Assembly: GCF_032854445.1 (NCBI RefSeq)
Contig: NC_088306.1
Coordinates: 808,501 to 872,500 of the forward strand
Source of the DNA: Liolophura sinensis
Taxonomy: Eukaryota > Mollusca > Polyplacophora > Chitonida > Chitonidae
DNA: 64,000 nt
Reading direction: 5' to 3'
Made by a program: the position numbers and the translations under genes. Of the stretch, positions 31,901 through 39,889 are shown piece by piece; position 1 is the stretch's first letter; every line of letters begins with the position of its first letter. The notes under the pieces are model-generated. The model saw nothing but the letters and a program-made list of their open reading frames with translations, did no database searches and had not been told where the DNA came from.

Positions 31901-34900
31901 TAATGGAATTTGCCTGCCTTCCCAATCAGCAGCAGATTGATTCGGGGCGTGCCGCCGGGCTGCTTGCTGAGACGATGCACGATCACACCCTTGTCCCACC
32001 CGAACACGTTGATGGCGAGGTCGTTCTGCTCCTCCACTTTAGAGATCTGATAGATGGGCGTGGGGGCGTCGATCCCACTAAAGTCAAGACTATCATTGGT
32101 GGGATACTTTGTTGGTCTCTGAGGGTCCCGGGCAGCTGGAAATAAGGCAGATCGGAGTGCCCATTGGAGGCAGTCGTCGTCTTTGTTCTTCACATTGATG
32201 ACTGCTTTTTTGTTACTCACAGCTGCAGGTAGGGGGATGTAGGACCCGTCTTTCAGTGGCTGATACCTTGCAATGTCAAGCCAGAGTGTCTGCACGCTAT
32301 TGACAACCCACCCTGACCCTCGCTGTTTCCATTTTTCCAGCACCTCCTGGATGGTGGGGAAGGCCTTATCTAGAGCCCCGTCAATGTCACCAGCCTCTAA
32401 GAGGGCCTCCTGTTTGCTGTAGAGTACTGGGCTGGTATACTCTTCACTGCCATCGGCGTTGTCCTTTCGCAACTGAACCCTGAGGCCTAGTTGGAACTTA
32501 ACCCCGTTGAGTGCCAGGATCTCTTCTTCTAGCTTCTGGCGAATAATGGCTCGAATTTCTTCTAAGAAGGCTACTGGGTCCGTCCAAACGCCTTCGGGTA
32601 CGCCCATCTGCCAGGCCCGGAGGAGATTCCTTATGGCCCGGCCGGTGTTGGTGAATTATAATTTCTTTTCACTCTGTATTCGGCCTAGCATTTCATCCAA
32701 CTCCTCGTTACTGAGGAGGTTCTTGACGTCTTGCTTCAACTCCTCGTTACTGAGGGGGTTCTTGACGTCTTGCTTCAACTCCTCGTTACTTCGGAAGTTC
32801 TTGCTGTCCTGCAGCCACTTCAACTCAGCCACCGCCGTTTTATGCCTGTCGAGGATCCCCTGCAATTCTTCCAAGGCATTGCGGGACCGTGGGTACTTGG
32901 GCCGCACACGTAGGAGCGTCTCAAACTCCCCCCGTAGTGCTCGCGCTTTTTGATGGTGGTCCATTGTACGCGTCGTATGCCTAGTGGTGCTGTTTCTCTA
33001 ACTCTAAATTTCGAACGCCGATATCTGCCTGGTGGTGCTGTTTCTCTAGTTGTAAATTTCTATAGCCGCCAGCTGGTTGAACTCGTCCAAGAAAGCCTTG
33101 CGCCTCTGCCGCCTTTCCCGCATCTGGGCATTATGATATCCACAGGCCATGCAAAGCCGAAGTCGGTTTTTAACACCCCGACCACGGCTAATACATGACT
33201 GGGTGCCAAGACCCTTCCGCAGTCTGGCTAAATGAATCCCGCAGTACTCCCCCAGACAGCTCTTACCACAGAGCTCCGTGCAGCCGATGGGTAGCCACCA
33301 GCACTTATTGTAACCCCTTGGCATGTTGTATACACAGTTGGTGTAAAAGCATACCTGGTGCAATTGGTATGTCTAATAGAACCCGACAAGGGGGTGGGAG
33401 CCTCTATTTGTTATGGGGAGGGCCCCAAGGTGGGGGGGGGGGGGGGTGGGGGGGGGGCGCCAGAACCTATAGTGTGTATACTACCCCCAGAAGCAGGGAA
33501 GGGGATTGGGGCTGGGAGCCTCTATTTGCCAAGGGGAGGGTGCGCCAGAACCCCTATTACCTATACTACTTTGTTTAACAATAGGCTGTATATTTGTTTA
33601 ACAAGAGGCTGTATATATGTTTAACAAGAGGCTGTATATTTGTTTAACAATAGGCTGTATATTTGTGTATCAAAGAGGCTGTATATTTGTACATCTGCAT
33701 GATGAGAGGCAATAACTAATGTACAAATGGCTGTGTAACAGGCAAAGGAAACCATCATTATTTGTAGTTAGCAAGCTTCATCGAAAAATCAATCGCAATG
33801 AAAATTAGTCCTAATGTTAGAAATATTATAACAGAAGAAACAAATTAAACTCGTAGCTAGTAATATTTTCACGAATGGGGCAAGAATTTGTAAAGAGAGA
33901 AAAAACGCCGTGTCATTGAATGATATCACGGTAACGTACCGTGGCTAATGCCGAAATGAAACATGAACAGTGGAAATGCCGAAGTGCAATATGAGATACA
34001 TGTTGCATGAATGTTACATGAATTTTGCTAATACAGAAGTGCAAACATGAACGTTGCTAATGCCGAAGTGCAACATGGACGTCGCTAATGCCGTAGTGCA
34101 ACATGAACGTTGCTAATGCCGAAGTGCAACATGGACGTTGCTAATGCCGAAATGCAACATGGACGTTGCTAATGCCGAAGTGCAACATGGACGTTGCTAA
34201 TGCCGAAGTGCAACATGGACGTTGCTAATACCGAAGTGCAACATGGACGTCGCTAATGCCGAAGTGCAACATGGACGTTGCTAATGCCGAAGTGCAACAT
34301 GGACGTCGCTAATGCCGAAGTGCAACATGGACGTTGCTAATGCCGAAGTGCAACATGGACGTTGCTAATGCCGAAGTGCAACATGGACGTTGCTAATGCC
34401 GAAGTGCAACATGGACGTCGCTAATGCCGAAGTGCAACATGGACGTTGATAATGCCGAAGTGCAATATGGACGTTGCTAATGCCGAAGTGCAACATGGAC
34501 GTTGCTTATACCGAAGTGCAACATGGACGTTGCTAATGCCGAAGTGCAATATGAAATACATGCTGCACGATCGCAGCAACGTTAAACGTGAATGGCATAT
34601 GATAATAACTTACATTGTATGGTTTAAGCATAATTTATTTCGATAGGCGTACAGGCAAAAGAAAATAACTGCAACACTAAAAGTTTTGAATTCAAAATTA
34701 GCTAGTTACTAATTTGATCGCAGACATTTTAGGGCTCTCCGTTCACAAGGAATAATTGTTATTTTTTCTTCGCCCTACAGTTGAGCTGGTGTCAGTGTCA
34801 GGTGTCATAGGGATGGGAGCCTCTCTCATTGAGCCTTTCATCACGGCCAGGTTTGGGTACACCGTTGGCTATCTAGTTATTTGGGTCACCACTTCCGGTT

Positions 34901-36750
34901 CCGCTCTGCTCATGTGGATGGCTGCCGTCTACAAGGACATTTTCAGTTACTGGCCAAGTGTCGTCTGCGCCATTCAGTTTCTCATGAGTAAGTCAAGCCC
35001 TTCTCAATAAAACATTCAATTTTTAAATCTTTACAATATTAGAAAAGACTTAAAGCGTAGAGTGTAAAACCAGATCAGTGATGACAGTGTGATAATTGGT
35101 AAATGCTGACACATATCCCGTCAAATACGTCCCCTTGTCAATTTACTGCAGTTACGGTTTAATTCCACTCGTTCATGTAAATGCTTAAATAGCGAATTAC
35201 ACGCCCCCCAACACCAAGGCTTAAGCAGATTTAGGTACCGTACAAACGATTTTGTAATGTTTGTAGCAATATAGCAATAGACGCCAATGGTGTAGAATTA
35301 TTTAAAATGCTGTGTTGTCATCACATTTAACTTACATGTACAATGACATTAAAACAATGCAAATGGACCGGGCCTATACAAGCTATATATGTAAATTTTT
35401 ATTGAATTTTATATCAGTCTTCTGAGTGCAAACCATACGATTGTTTTATTTCCAGACGCTAGTCAAAACGCCGGAAGTAGTCGTCTGACGACAACAACAA
35501 TGAATCGTGTGTCGGATGGCCATACCGGCAAAGTCGTGGGGCTCGGTCTCGCCGCGGTTGGAGGAGGCAAACTGGTCTATGGAGCATTATACCAGTTCGT
35601 TTTGGCAAACAATCTTCAGGAATTCTTCTTGGCTGTTTTCCTTTGTCAGACAATATTTTTCGGAATCTGTTTCGTCATCCATAGACCCAAAATGGATGAC
35701 CGTCACAATGAATCAGAGTATGACCCAGAGGAGGTGATTCCTATAAATCCTAAAAGTATCCAGTCTGACTCACGCAACGTCCAGCTGGATCGCAACGGTA
35801 ATCCCACTGAGCAGGAAAACTACCGGGTAAATTTAGACTGCGTCCAACTTAAGTCATCGGGCCAGTGCAAAACCAACGCCGACGAAAATCACATCTGGCC
35901 AAATTTGGAAAAGATGCCAACAGATCGTGAGGAAATGCGGGTAAATCTACCACGAATCCACGACGAGCAAAACGCGATTCAGCGAAATCAAGATAATATC
36001 CAGTCGAATTCACAGACCACGTATTCAACCACAGAACGCAAGATTCTACCAGACTCTAGTTCCTCCTCTTTGAAACCGGAAAAGATCTCAGCAGATCCCG
36101 AAAAGCAACAATCGGCATCATCAGATGACACAGAAAACCCAGTGTCTACTATGATCAAGTCTAAATATTTCCACTTGACGTTTTGGCCGTCCGCCGTCAT
36201 TTACAGTGTCCTCTTTACATACATGAACAACATCACGTCTATAGCTTATTCCCTAGGGGAACAGGAGTTGATGTACAACGTCTACGTCCTCTCCGTCACA
36301 ATTGTTTTGGGACGTCTGTCCTTCGGGTTACTCTTCGACAGATTCAAGTCAAACCTCTGTGGTTATCTTCTCTTGTTAACGGGATCTTTGTCCACAGCCA
36401 CAGGGATACTACTGTTACTGCTGAACCTCGGGAGCATCAGTCTTTATGCCGTGGCGTTTTTATTCGGGGTAGGGGTTTCCGTTGGGTTAACGATACCATC
36501 TTCCATGCTTGCCGTCCGATTTGGTCAGCATAACATAGCGTATATAATCGGAAGTCTGTACTGCTTCACGGCCGCGTTTTGTCTTCTGTTTCAGTTTTTC
36601 ACCGGGGTGATTTACGACGGGGATAAGTCCGCAGATGGATTCTGCTACGGTCCACATTGTTTTTTCTTGTCTTCCGTCCTTCTATTGGCTGCCATTTCTA
36701 TGTCCATCATTGTTCATGCTATCAGTTTTGTGATTCATTACAAGAGGTGA
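19827..36750 (+). CDS. Major facilitator superfamily (MFS) transporter, three coding exons
   Basis: Predicted 12-TM membrane carrier of 545 aa. The coding join is 19827..19962, 34781..34987, 35456..36750; all junctions are GT-AG and phase 1. Exon 1 holds TM1. Exon 2 holds TM2-TM3 and the start of TM4. Exon 3 finishes TM4, then has TM5-TM6 (VVGLGLAAVGGGKLVYGALY, then an LQEFFLAVFLC helix), a hydrophilic cytoplasmic loop of about 150 residues rich in Asn, Gln, Ser and Asp, and TM7-TM12 starting near FWPSAVIYSVLF. The string VLGRLSFGLLFDRFKS after TM8 matches the MFS loop motif (G-R-D-R type). The fold is clear; the substrate is not. Layout recalls nodulin-like/NFD4 or monocarboxylate-type MFS proteins. 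Intron 1 (14.8 kb) contains a Polinton fossil and a minisatellite. All three exons read without a break, so the gene looks functional. Confidence 0.88.
19963..21619. other. MFS intron 1, left part
   Basis: AT-rich intron sequence. A dispersed repeat lies at about 20155-20400. No coding exon was seen between exon 1 and the Polinton. Confidence 0.6.
20155..20400 (+). repeat. Unclassified dispersed repeat, copy 1
   Basis: Shares with 43375-43620 the ordered strings TATTTTATTATC, CATGGTACA, TTGGATACTG / TTGAATACTG, AAAACTGTTGAC, GATTATTGA. The two copies run in the same orientation and are clearly diverged. No coding capacity. Confidence 0.6.
21620..21703. repeat. 23-bp tandem repeat interrupted by the Polinton, left part
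   Basis: Copies of GTTTAACAAGAGGCTGTATA. The array resumes on the other side of the Polinton at 33570, so the element landed inside it. Confidence 0.85.
21704..21899. repeat. Polinton left terminal inverted repeat, outer copy
   Basis: About 195 bp matching the inverted right end, including GGTTCTGGCGCACCCTCCCC and GTAGTATACACACTATAGG. Ends in a long C run. Confidence 0.9.
21900..22826. other. Sequence between the two left terminal repeat copies
   Basis: About 930 bp with no recognised gene: AT-rich in the middle, GC-rich at both edges (22680-22826). Either an insertion into the element's end or a remnant of an adjoining element. Confidence 0.6.
22827..23030. repeat. Polinton left terminal repeat, inner copy
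   Basis: Second, more diverged copy of the terminal repeat in the same orientation as the outer one, starting AGTAGTAGGGGGAGGG. It continues inward through TTCTATTAGACATACCAATT and ATGCCAAGGGG, strings that also follow the right terminal repeat, so this copy is the one joined to the element body. Confidence 0.85.
23065..23690. repeat. Minisatellite within Polinton, 117-119-bp unit, about 5 copies
   Basis: Copies start near 23071, 23189, 23306, 23425 and 23638. Constant strings are TATAGCGCATTTTTTGCGAT, GTTTCGGCTACCTTTTGTTG and GGGTAGGGATACCCCGCATA. Between the last two copies is an extra related stretch. Confidence 0.92.
23419..24228 (-). CDS. Polinton hydrophobic small protein with repeat-expanded C-terminus
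   Basis: The N-terminal 80 or so residues are hydrophobic and basic, with MAISTLGLAIKLAL, a linker GLKEWMKKHLQSLAHALGKL and AAAAIPGIIGSIVSWLLNLL. The last block resembles a small membrane-active protein found in many invertebrate Polintons; its role (perhaps a minor virion or membrane protein) is inferred. The frame then runs into a 42-bp repeat and the minisatellite, so most of its C-terminal half is repeat-derived. The first ATG of the frame is used here; an upstream GTG at 24255 is also open. Confidence 0.5.
   Translation of the reverse strand: MAISTLGLAIKLALTGRSGGGIQPTPPPSDGRGLKEWMKKHLQSLAHALGKLAGKAAAAIPGIIGSIVSWLLNLLKRVWLRLVLARRRPWRAWLRSCLLYVVFCVQGFGSCLLCVILGFGSRLLCIVLGFGSCLLCVFLGVLGFCSCLLCVFLGVLGFGSCLLCHIPCILGLLLCMLRGPRQQKVAETGATIRKKMRYSILACACWVSLATVCMRGIPCCYAAVFWCAHAGYPYVCCMWWCVWVVYVGYPYPRQQKVAETGVATAKNAL
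23735..24010. repeat. Tandem repeat within Polinton, about 42-bp unit
   Basis: About six imperfect copies of a unit containing CAAGCACGAGCCGAAGCCAA and GCACGCCAAGGAAGACGCA. Read on the plus strand it gives a charged, helix-prone EQARAEAKHAKEDA repeat; on the minus strand a Cys/Ser/Leu-rich repeat. Confidence 0.9.
24258..24959 (-). CDS. Polinton coiled-coil protein
   Basis: A 233-aa frame that looks whole. The second half is a predicted long coiled coil (LSSLDKDIAKQKQKLEEA and RRIADRIRNLEEERVARLEA). Function not recognised; position next to the capsid gene suggests a virion or assembly role. Its start overlaps the stop of the upstream 66-codon frame by the ATGA arrangement, which argues for a compact co-expressed pair. 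Confidence 0.6.
   Translation of the reverse strand: MNFEISEEGKVRLKDYRDVKIIHKRTGGPRALTSIANQKGGGDAIRLGLGFENWRKTIQPSLHPAAVAALETASSEVGATAAEADTMELKDLNQAAKKADDAVHTLETSFTDNVVERALETINDPPLPMRELLGLDKALQTSEGKNANNLAKLSSLDKDIAKQKQKLEEATDEFSRRRIADRIRNLEEERVARLEAASLTAEALRTQIRRIKQTIDRIPLWPSASAPSSVSRE
24956..25156 (-). CDS. Polinton small protein, 66 aa
   Basis: Short acidic frame with FDDEFLKSPEGRILAQAVND and NLEEMYALHLPPK. Not recognised. It overlaps the next minus-strand gene by one stop/start (ATGA) and diverges from the plus-strand capsid gene. Confidence 0.4.
   Translation of the reverse strand: MPERTTSTTSGLLLAGNNVPEQQSFDDEFLKSPEGRILAQAVNDYYKNLEEMYALHLPPKVSNAIT
25130..25862 (+). pseudogene. Polinton major capsid protein (double jelly-roll) remnant
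   Basis: C-terminal part of the family's major capsid protein. Recognisable blocks are YTIDNISLEFDMVTEEELA, TPARAMKGILMLFE, FYNPKITKVEVTTEGVPNQL followed by YSQGMRAYQQW, and later AFWLDLRPSDDDELHGSGRR, which in the family ends the protein. The N-terminal jelly roll is not present. Broken and incomplete. In the family this protein forms the icosahedral shell. Confidence 0.8.
25834..26455 (+). pseudogene. Polinton genome-packaging ATPase remnant
   Basis: FtsK/HerA (A32-like) packaging ATPase. The Walker A motif is GQTNCGKT near the N-terminus; the Walker B-like motif is LYIIDDCS; a downstream VWVLTQKYN block fits the sensor region. The family pumps the element genome into capsids. It follows the capsid gene directly with slight overlap. 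Broken. Confidence 0.85.
26474..27001 (+). CDS. Polinton protein of unknown function (PX-like)
   Basis: 175-aa frame with an acidic N-terminus, then KIDAMSNEDVERLHFRYEAK and LGALMVNGLGGMFLRSY. This arrangement resembles the small conserved gene that follows the ATPase in other Polintons; the PX assignment is tentative. The C-terminal third, rich in Cys and His, does not resemble the family and may be altered. Confidence 0.5.
   Translation: MDTDELIDEILGAEEEPGRSQQPGPSQQAKRYLGKDVTAAKIDAMSNEDVERLHFRYEAKLGALMVNGLGGMFLRSYVRAASWLLPIPPENRPMLMEQLANDPFVEQALSSASCWLYYCCGKYLAPLTMVLTTAEQCSFEHHCCPRNEPYDPEEHEYNESGRPEKSGGGDSGFYD
26937..27617 (+). pseudogene. Polinton small lysine/alanine-rich protein remnant
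   Basis: Reading frames in this interval show a basic helical segment (KNSKKVAAGRAGAAARKAKA) and, further on, a hydrophobic stretch (LALLGVGSLAVLVLL) and LTPRDVGMVIADVGLAMF. These are features of a small conserved Polinton gene lying between PX and the next frame. Broken. Its end lies two bases before the following start codon. Confidence 0.45.
27620..28069 (+). CDS. Polinton conserved protein of 149 aa, looks whole
   Basis: N-terminal hydrophobic segment MASIAMMMGGALVNALAFSG, a charged central helix (RHDRAVEQLQAALEKWVRKR), FRDVDAAIREYSRVTGK, and a C-terminal hydrophobic segment CVVGGVSYGIAKFTK. A protein of this layout commonly precedes the integrase in invertebrate Polintons. Two membrane segments are predicted; function unknown. 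Confidence 0.6.
   Translation: MASIAMMMGGALVNALAFSGSSYMFSMLRSSGVDEERRRHDRAVEQLQAALEKWVRKRTERLDWINDELRRQGHAVQTFRDVDAAIREYSRVTGKTLTRDARDALLGTEPQVSNFYVPSEDEKHCDMTFVILGMCVVGGVSYGIAKFTK
28226..29235 (+). pseudogene. Polinton retroviral-type integrase remnant
   Basis: DDE integrase of the rve type. Recognisable blocks are DIHQADLLFLPHDRRGRKL and YALTVVDVASRYKEEEPLAT in the catalytic core, VDPGREFMG around the second acidic residue, DIVERFNHTLAERLF at the third, and a C-terminal chromodomain-like end with VLYYLDYTSDGPRRGFVREE. It acts in integration of the element. Broken. It is convergent with the polymerase gene, the two ends overlapping by about 12 bases. Confidence 0.88.
29224..32647 (-). pseudogene. 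Polinton protein-primed DNA polymerase B remnant
   Basis: Family B polymerase of the protein-primed type with the long N-terminal extension typical of Polintons. Blocks in order: the extension with GSGWVVNSVQTLWLDIARYQ and INVFGWDKGVIVHRLS; exonuclease I (FIIYADLE); exonuclease II (HKLRGYDGHLL); exonuclease III (YSRTDVLLLADVF); motif A (VDLEYPAGLHNAHNGYPLAP); motif B (KLMNNLVFGKTVEN); motif C (YTDTDSLL). It replicates the element using a terminal protein as primer. Broken in several places. Confidence 0.92.
32656..32964 (-). CDS. Polinton coiled-coil protein, 102 aa, upstream of polymerase
   Basis: Charged helical frame with FETLLRVRPKYPRSRNALEE and an internal tandem repeat of SNEELKQDVKN about every 14 residues. 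It lies just upstream of the polymerase on the same strand. In related elements this segment may be the N-terminal part of a longer polymerase protein; that is inference. Confidence 0.5.
   Translation of the reverse strand: MDHHQKARALRGEFETLLRVRPKYPRSRNALEELQGILDRHKTAVAELKWLQDSKNFRSNEELKQDVKNPLSNEELKQDVKNLLSNEELDEMLGRIQSEKKL
33046..33324 (-). CDS. Polinton small Cys-rich (putative zinc-binding) protein, 92 aa
   Basis: Starts MPRGYNKCWWLPIGCTELCG; carries CTELCGKSC, CGIH and a C-terminal CMACGYHNAQ, so two Cys/His clusters that could bind zinc, then a basic helix (RERRQRRKAFLDEF). A small Cys-rich gene next to the terminal repeat is common in bivalve-type Polintons. It looks whole. The first ATG is chosen; the frame is open further upstream. 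Confidence 0.6.
   Translation of the reverse strand: MPRGYNKCWWLPIGCTELCGKSCLGEYCGIHLARLRKGLGTQSCISRGRGVKNRLRLCMACGYHNAQMRERRQRRKAFLDEFNQLAAIEIYN
33350..33570. repeat. Polinton right terminal inverted repeat
   Basis: Inverted match to both left copies. It includes a long G-run (about 33431-33457) and ends CCCCTATTACCTATACTACT. Confidence 0.92.
33570..33692. repeat. 23-bp tandem repeat interrupted by the Polinton, right part
   Basis: About five copies of GTTTAACAAGAGGCTGTATA, the same unit as at 21620-21703. Confidence 0.85.
33950..34560. repeat. Minisatellite, 28-bp unit, about 20 copies
   Basis: Tandem copies of AACATGGACGTTGCTAATGC + CGAAGTGC in MFS intron 1, just upstream of exon 2. Copies are very similar, with GTTGCT/GTCGCT alternation; the edges (33950-34060) are degraded. 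Confidence 0.96.
34781..34987 (+). CDS. MFS transporter exon 2
   Basis: Acceptor TTCGCCCTACAG, donor ATGA|GTAAGT. Codes for TM2, TM3 and the start of TM4 (for example VSVSGVIGMGASLIEPFI and YLVIWVTTSGSALLMW). Phase 1 at both ends. Confidence 0.88.
34988..35455. other. MFS intron 2
   Basis: A 468-bp AT-rich intron. No feature recognised beyond its splice sites. Confidence 0.8.
35456..36750 (+). CDS. MFS transporter exon 3
   Basis: Acceptor TTTATTTCCAG. It opens with NASQNAGSSRLTTTTM in frame with exon 2 and runs to TGA at 36748-36750. Carries the end of TM4, TM5-TM6, the large polar loop and TM7-TM12. Confidence 0.92.
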
Positions 36751-36786
36751 TACACAGACTTTGTGGATTAGAAACGTACCTGATTT

Positions 36787-37010
36787 CTCTGTGTATAACA
36801 ATCAAATAAATAATTAAATAGAAAGTGCAATAACGAAAGTGTAATAATGAGAGTATAATAATGAGAGTGCAATAACGAAAGTGTAATAACGAAAGAAAAC
36901 TTTACAAACCTGAAATAACAAACATATCCCGGTTTCAAAAAATGTTGTATTGCATCATGCCGTTATCAATTTGCTCTTAAATAGGACTCCTTGTAACTCT
37001 GTGTATAAGG
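36787..37010 (+). repeat. Duplicated segment, copy 1
   Basis: Contains AACAATCAAATAAATAA, AGAAAGTGCAATAACGAAAG, AACCTGAAATAACAAACAT and CCCGGTTTCAAAAAATG, then CTCTTAAATAGGACTCCTTG. The same ordered strings recur at 37777-37985. Confidence 0.85.
36805..36810 (+). terminator. Candidate polyadenylation signal AATAAA of the MFS gene
   Basis: First canonical hexamer, 55 bp after the stop codon. It lies within a repeat-derived segment (AACAATCAAATAAATAA), so a SINE-type tail may have supplied it. Confidence 0.35.
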
Positions 37011-37049
37011 GCGGACATCTGACGTTGCAGGGAAGTGCTATACTGACTG

Positions 37050-37575
37050 TGTGCCTCGGAAACATAGCGGATTCCCTGTGAGCAGTGATATTCACACTGT
37101 GCCTATCAGAAACATAGCCGATTCCCTGTGAACAGTGATATACACACTGTGCCTATCAGAAACATAACGGATTCCCTGTGAACAGTGATATACACACTGT
37201 GCCTATCAGAAACATAGCCCATTCCCTGTGAACAGTGATATACACACTGTGCCTATCAGAAACATAACGGATTCCCTGTGAACAGTGATATACACACTGT
37301 GCCTATCAAAAACATAGCGGATTCCCTGTGAACAGTGATATAAACACTGTGCCTATCAGAAACATAGCGGATTCCCTGTGAACAGTGATATACACACTGT
37401 GCCTATCAGAAACATAACGGATTCCCTGTGAACAGTGATATACACACTGTGCCTATCAGAAACATGGCGATTTCTCTGTGAAAAGTGATATACACACTAT
37501 GCCTATCATAAACATAGCGGATTCCCTGTGAACAGTGATATACACATTGTGCCTATCAGAAAAATAGCGGATTCA
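37050..37575. repeat. Minisatellite, 50-bp unit, about 10 copies
   Basis: Copies of AACAGTGATATACACACTGT + GCCTATCAGAAACATAGCGG + ATTCCCTGTG. It sits between the two duplicated segments. Confidence 0.95.
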
Positions 37576-37776
37576 CACTTACTGTGAAGACCGTTGTCTT
37601 CCAGTATGGTCAGCATATTTGTACATGTATACGTCAAATATGTGGAAAAGTTCGTCAATAACTAGCCAAAGGTTGGCCGGACAATATTTCATTACGTGGG
37701 ACACTCCGGTTTCCTCCACCCATAAAAATGACTGCCATCGTATGAGTGAAAACTTCTTCAGTGTGGCCTTGAGCAA

Positions 37777-37985
37777 CAATCAAATAAATAAGTAAATAGA
37801 AAGTGCAATAAGGAAAGTGTAATAATGAAAGTATAATAATGAAAGTGCAATAAGGAAAGTGTAATAACGAAAGTGCAGCTGCAAAACTGTTCAAACCTGA
37901 AATAACAAACATGTCCCGGTTTCAAAAAATGTATATTTATCAATGTCCTCTTAAATAGGACTTCTTGTAACTCTCCTTAATGTAA
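37777..37985 (+). repeat. Duplicated segment, copy 2
   Basis: Second copy of the 36787-37010 segment. It is preceded by a SINE-like piece at 37650-37776 (CCGGTTTCCTCCACCCATAA, GTGTGGCCTTGAGC). Confidence 0.85.
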
Positions 37986-39880
37986 AATACTGGTCAATAT
38001 GTCTAGTCTGACATACCTGCATGTTAATTCATCATAAACATATTTCCGTTTTATTTCATTAATTTAATTTATTTGCAAGCATAAGTTTAAAAATCTTTAA
38101 AATAAGTTACCTATATAACCATATTTCAAGAACTTAAATCTTCAACAATTTAAAACGGTTATATCACTTGTTGATAAACATGTTTATGTATATTACATTT
38201 AAACATTGCGCGCGTTTATTATCTGTTGCTAATAGAATGTTTATCACGTGTTTAAATTTGAAACATTTTTTTTCAGTGTATCGCCATCTCTCAGTTATAT
38301 CAAGCATTTAAATATCACTCTCTGTATCAGCTTGCGTGGAACAGCAATACAAAGTATACAAAAAGACATTTATAATGAAATAGGGTTGGGTGTGGTAAAT
38401 AATGGTAATGTTTGTCTTAATCTATATACTGGTCAGCCCTAAGGCGTTTGATTCTCTGATTCCAGGAATTGAATGGATATTATCAATTAACATGTTTAGT
38501 TACACCTGACATGTGGCGAATACAGGACCGCAATGCCTCAAGCAAACTATAAACAACACTGATTTAGTTCACAAAAACACCCTTGAAGCCATGGAATCAA
38601 TGACAATTAGGGTCATCTAAAACAAAACTTATTTTGTAGTCGAACCGATATGGTGTAAGGGTCACCTGTATACATGCTTAAGTCTATATTTGATCATTTA
38701 TATGACGGCGGTCATATCAGTGACAGGGCAGAGTCCGGGGTTGGGAGGACTCACGGCCATCCACAGGTTGCTGGAAGACCTTCCTGTGTACGACTGGAGA
38801 GGAAGCCAGCATGATCTGCAGATATTATGCGCACACATACATACACCGTACATACAATGTACATACATTTGAAACCATGTTGGAGTGGGAATGATCAACC
38901 GCAGGGCTGGTGTTTCTGAAACATATTTGCTCTTTTGTTGTATTTTTAACTAGGTTTTTAACCTCTAATGAGTGACCACTTTTTATTAAATGTGAGAACC
39001 CCGTCATTAGAAGTTCTCTCCAGTAACTGTAGAAAAATATTTAGCTTTTACAAGCTTGCTTTTATGATTGTTCTTTTTGAGCAAAGGTATAACGAAATTT
39101 ATTAAATTGTTTTTTACTTATTTACATATTGCAATTATACGTTTATCTTGTGACATATCTCCCATAAAGCCCACCATATCATTCATGCATTTTAATGCAT
39201 TTAACATTATTTTTAAAAAATCTGAAAACTAAATGAAAGTGTTTTCTCGCATTTTCTTTCCAGTTGTCCGTCAGTTGAACCTCGTTTAATTTTTGAAGTT
39301 TTCTTTCAACTAATAGTTCGGACTTGGTCATTTCGATAACTCCATACCTAAGCTTTTACAAACGAACACGTCTTGACATCGTTATCGTCCAAGACCCAAG
39401 TTCCCTTTTATTCTTCCTAGCTTGGCTTTCAGAAAAACAAATCTGTACACTTCCATCCACTATCATGGAACTGGGTCTGTTTACATGAGCGGCTCTCAAC
39501 ATACCGAATTATGCGATACGTCTCCTTTCATTCTAGAGTAATTGCGACTTCATATCACAACATCGTTCGTGAATATTGGAGGCCATAACGTCCCAATTAA
39601 CACAGATGTACTTGGCGCATCGACAGCAAGCCAAACATCGTTAACCGCCATTTTCAATACGAGTTTGCCGCACTCGACATCGTCGGGAAAAAGATAAACT
39701 CGTGAAACCAAGATGATTACATCATTCGAAAGGCGACAACTTTGTCTGGGAATCGTAAATCGCCTGGCGTCACAGAATGCATGAAGAAAATATATGATAT
39801 ATCAAACTGTTTATTGAATTTTTTCTCCAAATTCACACGTTTCCCACAAAAGGAAACGCTTTTGTGGGGAAAAGCGTTTT
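37986..39880. other. AT-rich stretch without a recognised gene
   Basis: No host exon recognised. Only a SINE fragment at 38700-38822 stands out. Confidence 0.5.
38700..38822 (-). mobile_element. SINE (family 1) fragment
   Basis: Contains TATGACGGCGGTCA, CATCCACAGGTTGCTGGAAG and GAGGAAGCCAGCATGATCTG. Diverged, truncated copy in minus orientation. Confidence 0.7.
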
Positions 39881-39889
39881 CGGACATGA

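Larger units (their letters stand above)
21704..33570. mobile_element. Polinton/Maverick fossil
   Basis: An 11.9-kb GC-rich element within an AT-rich intron. Ends begin AGTAGTATAGGTAATAGGGG and are inverted at 33551-33570. It is flanked by the six-base target duplication TTTGTT (21698-21703 and 33570-33575, one base shared with the end), the family's usual duplication size. Parts recognised, left to right: composite terminal repeat, minisatellite, three minus-strand genes, then plus-strand major capsid protein, packaging ATPase, small genes and integrase, then minus-strand protein-primed DNA polymerase B and two small genes, then the right terminal repeat. Several core genes are broken (about eight or more breaks in all). 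The outer terminal repeats look about 95% alike by eye, so the insertion is moderately young. Protease and penton genes were not recognised. Confidence 0.95.

Noticed and set aside
33950-34560. CRISPR-like array of 28-bp repeats
   Set aside because: Units are contiguous without variable spacers and sit in an animal intron; it is a minisatellite.
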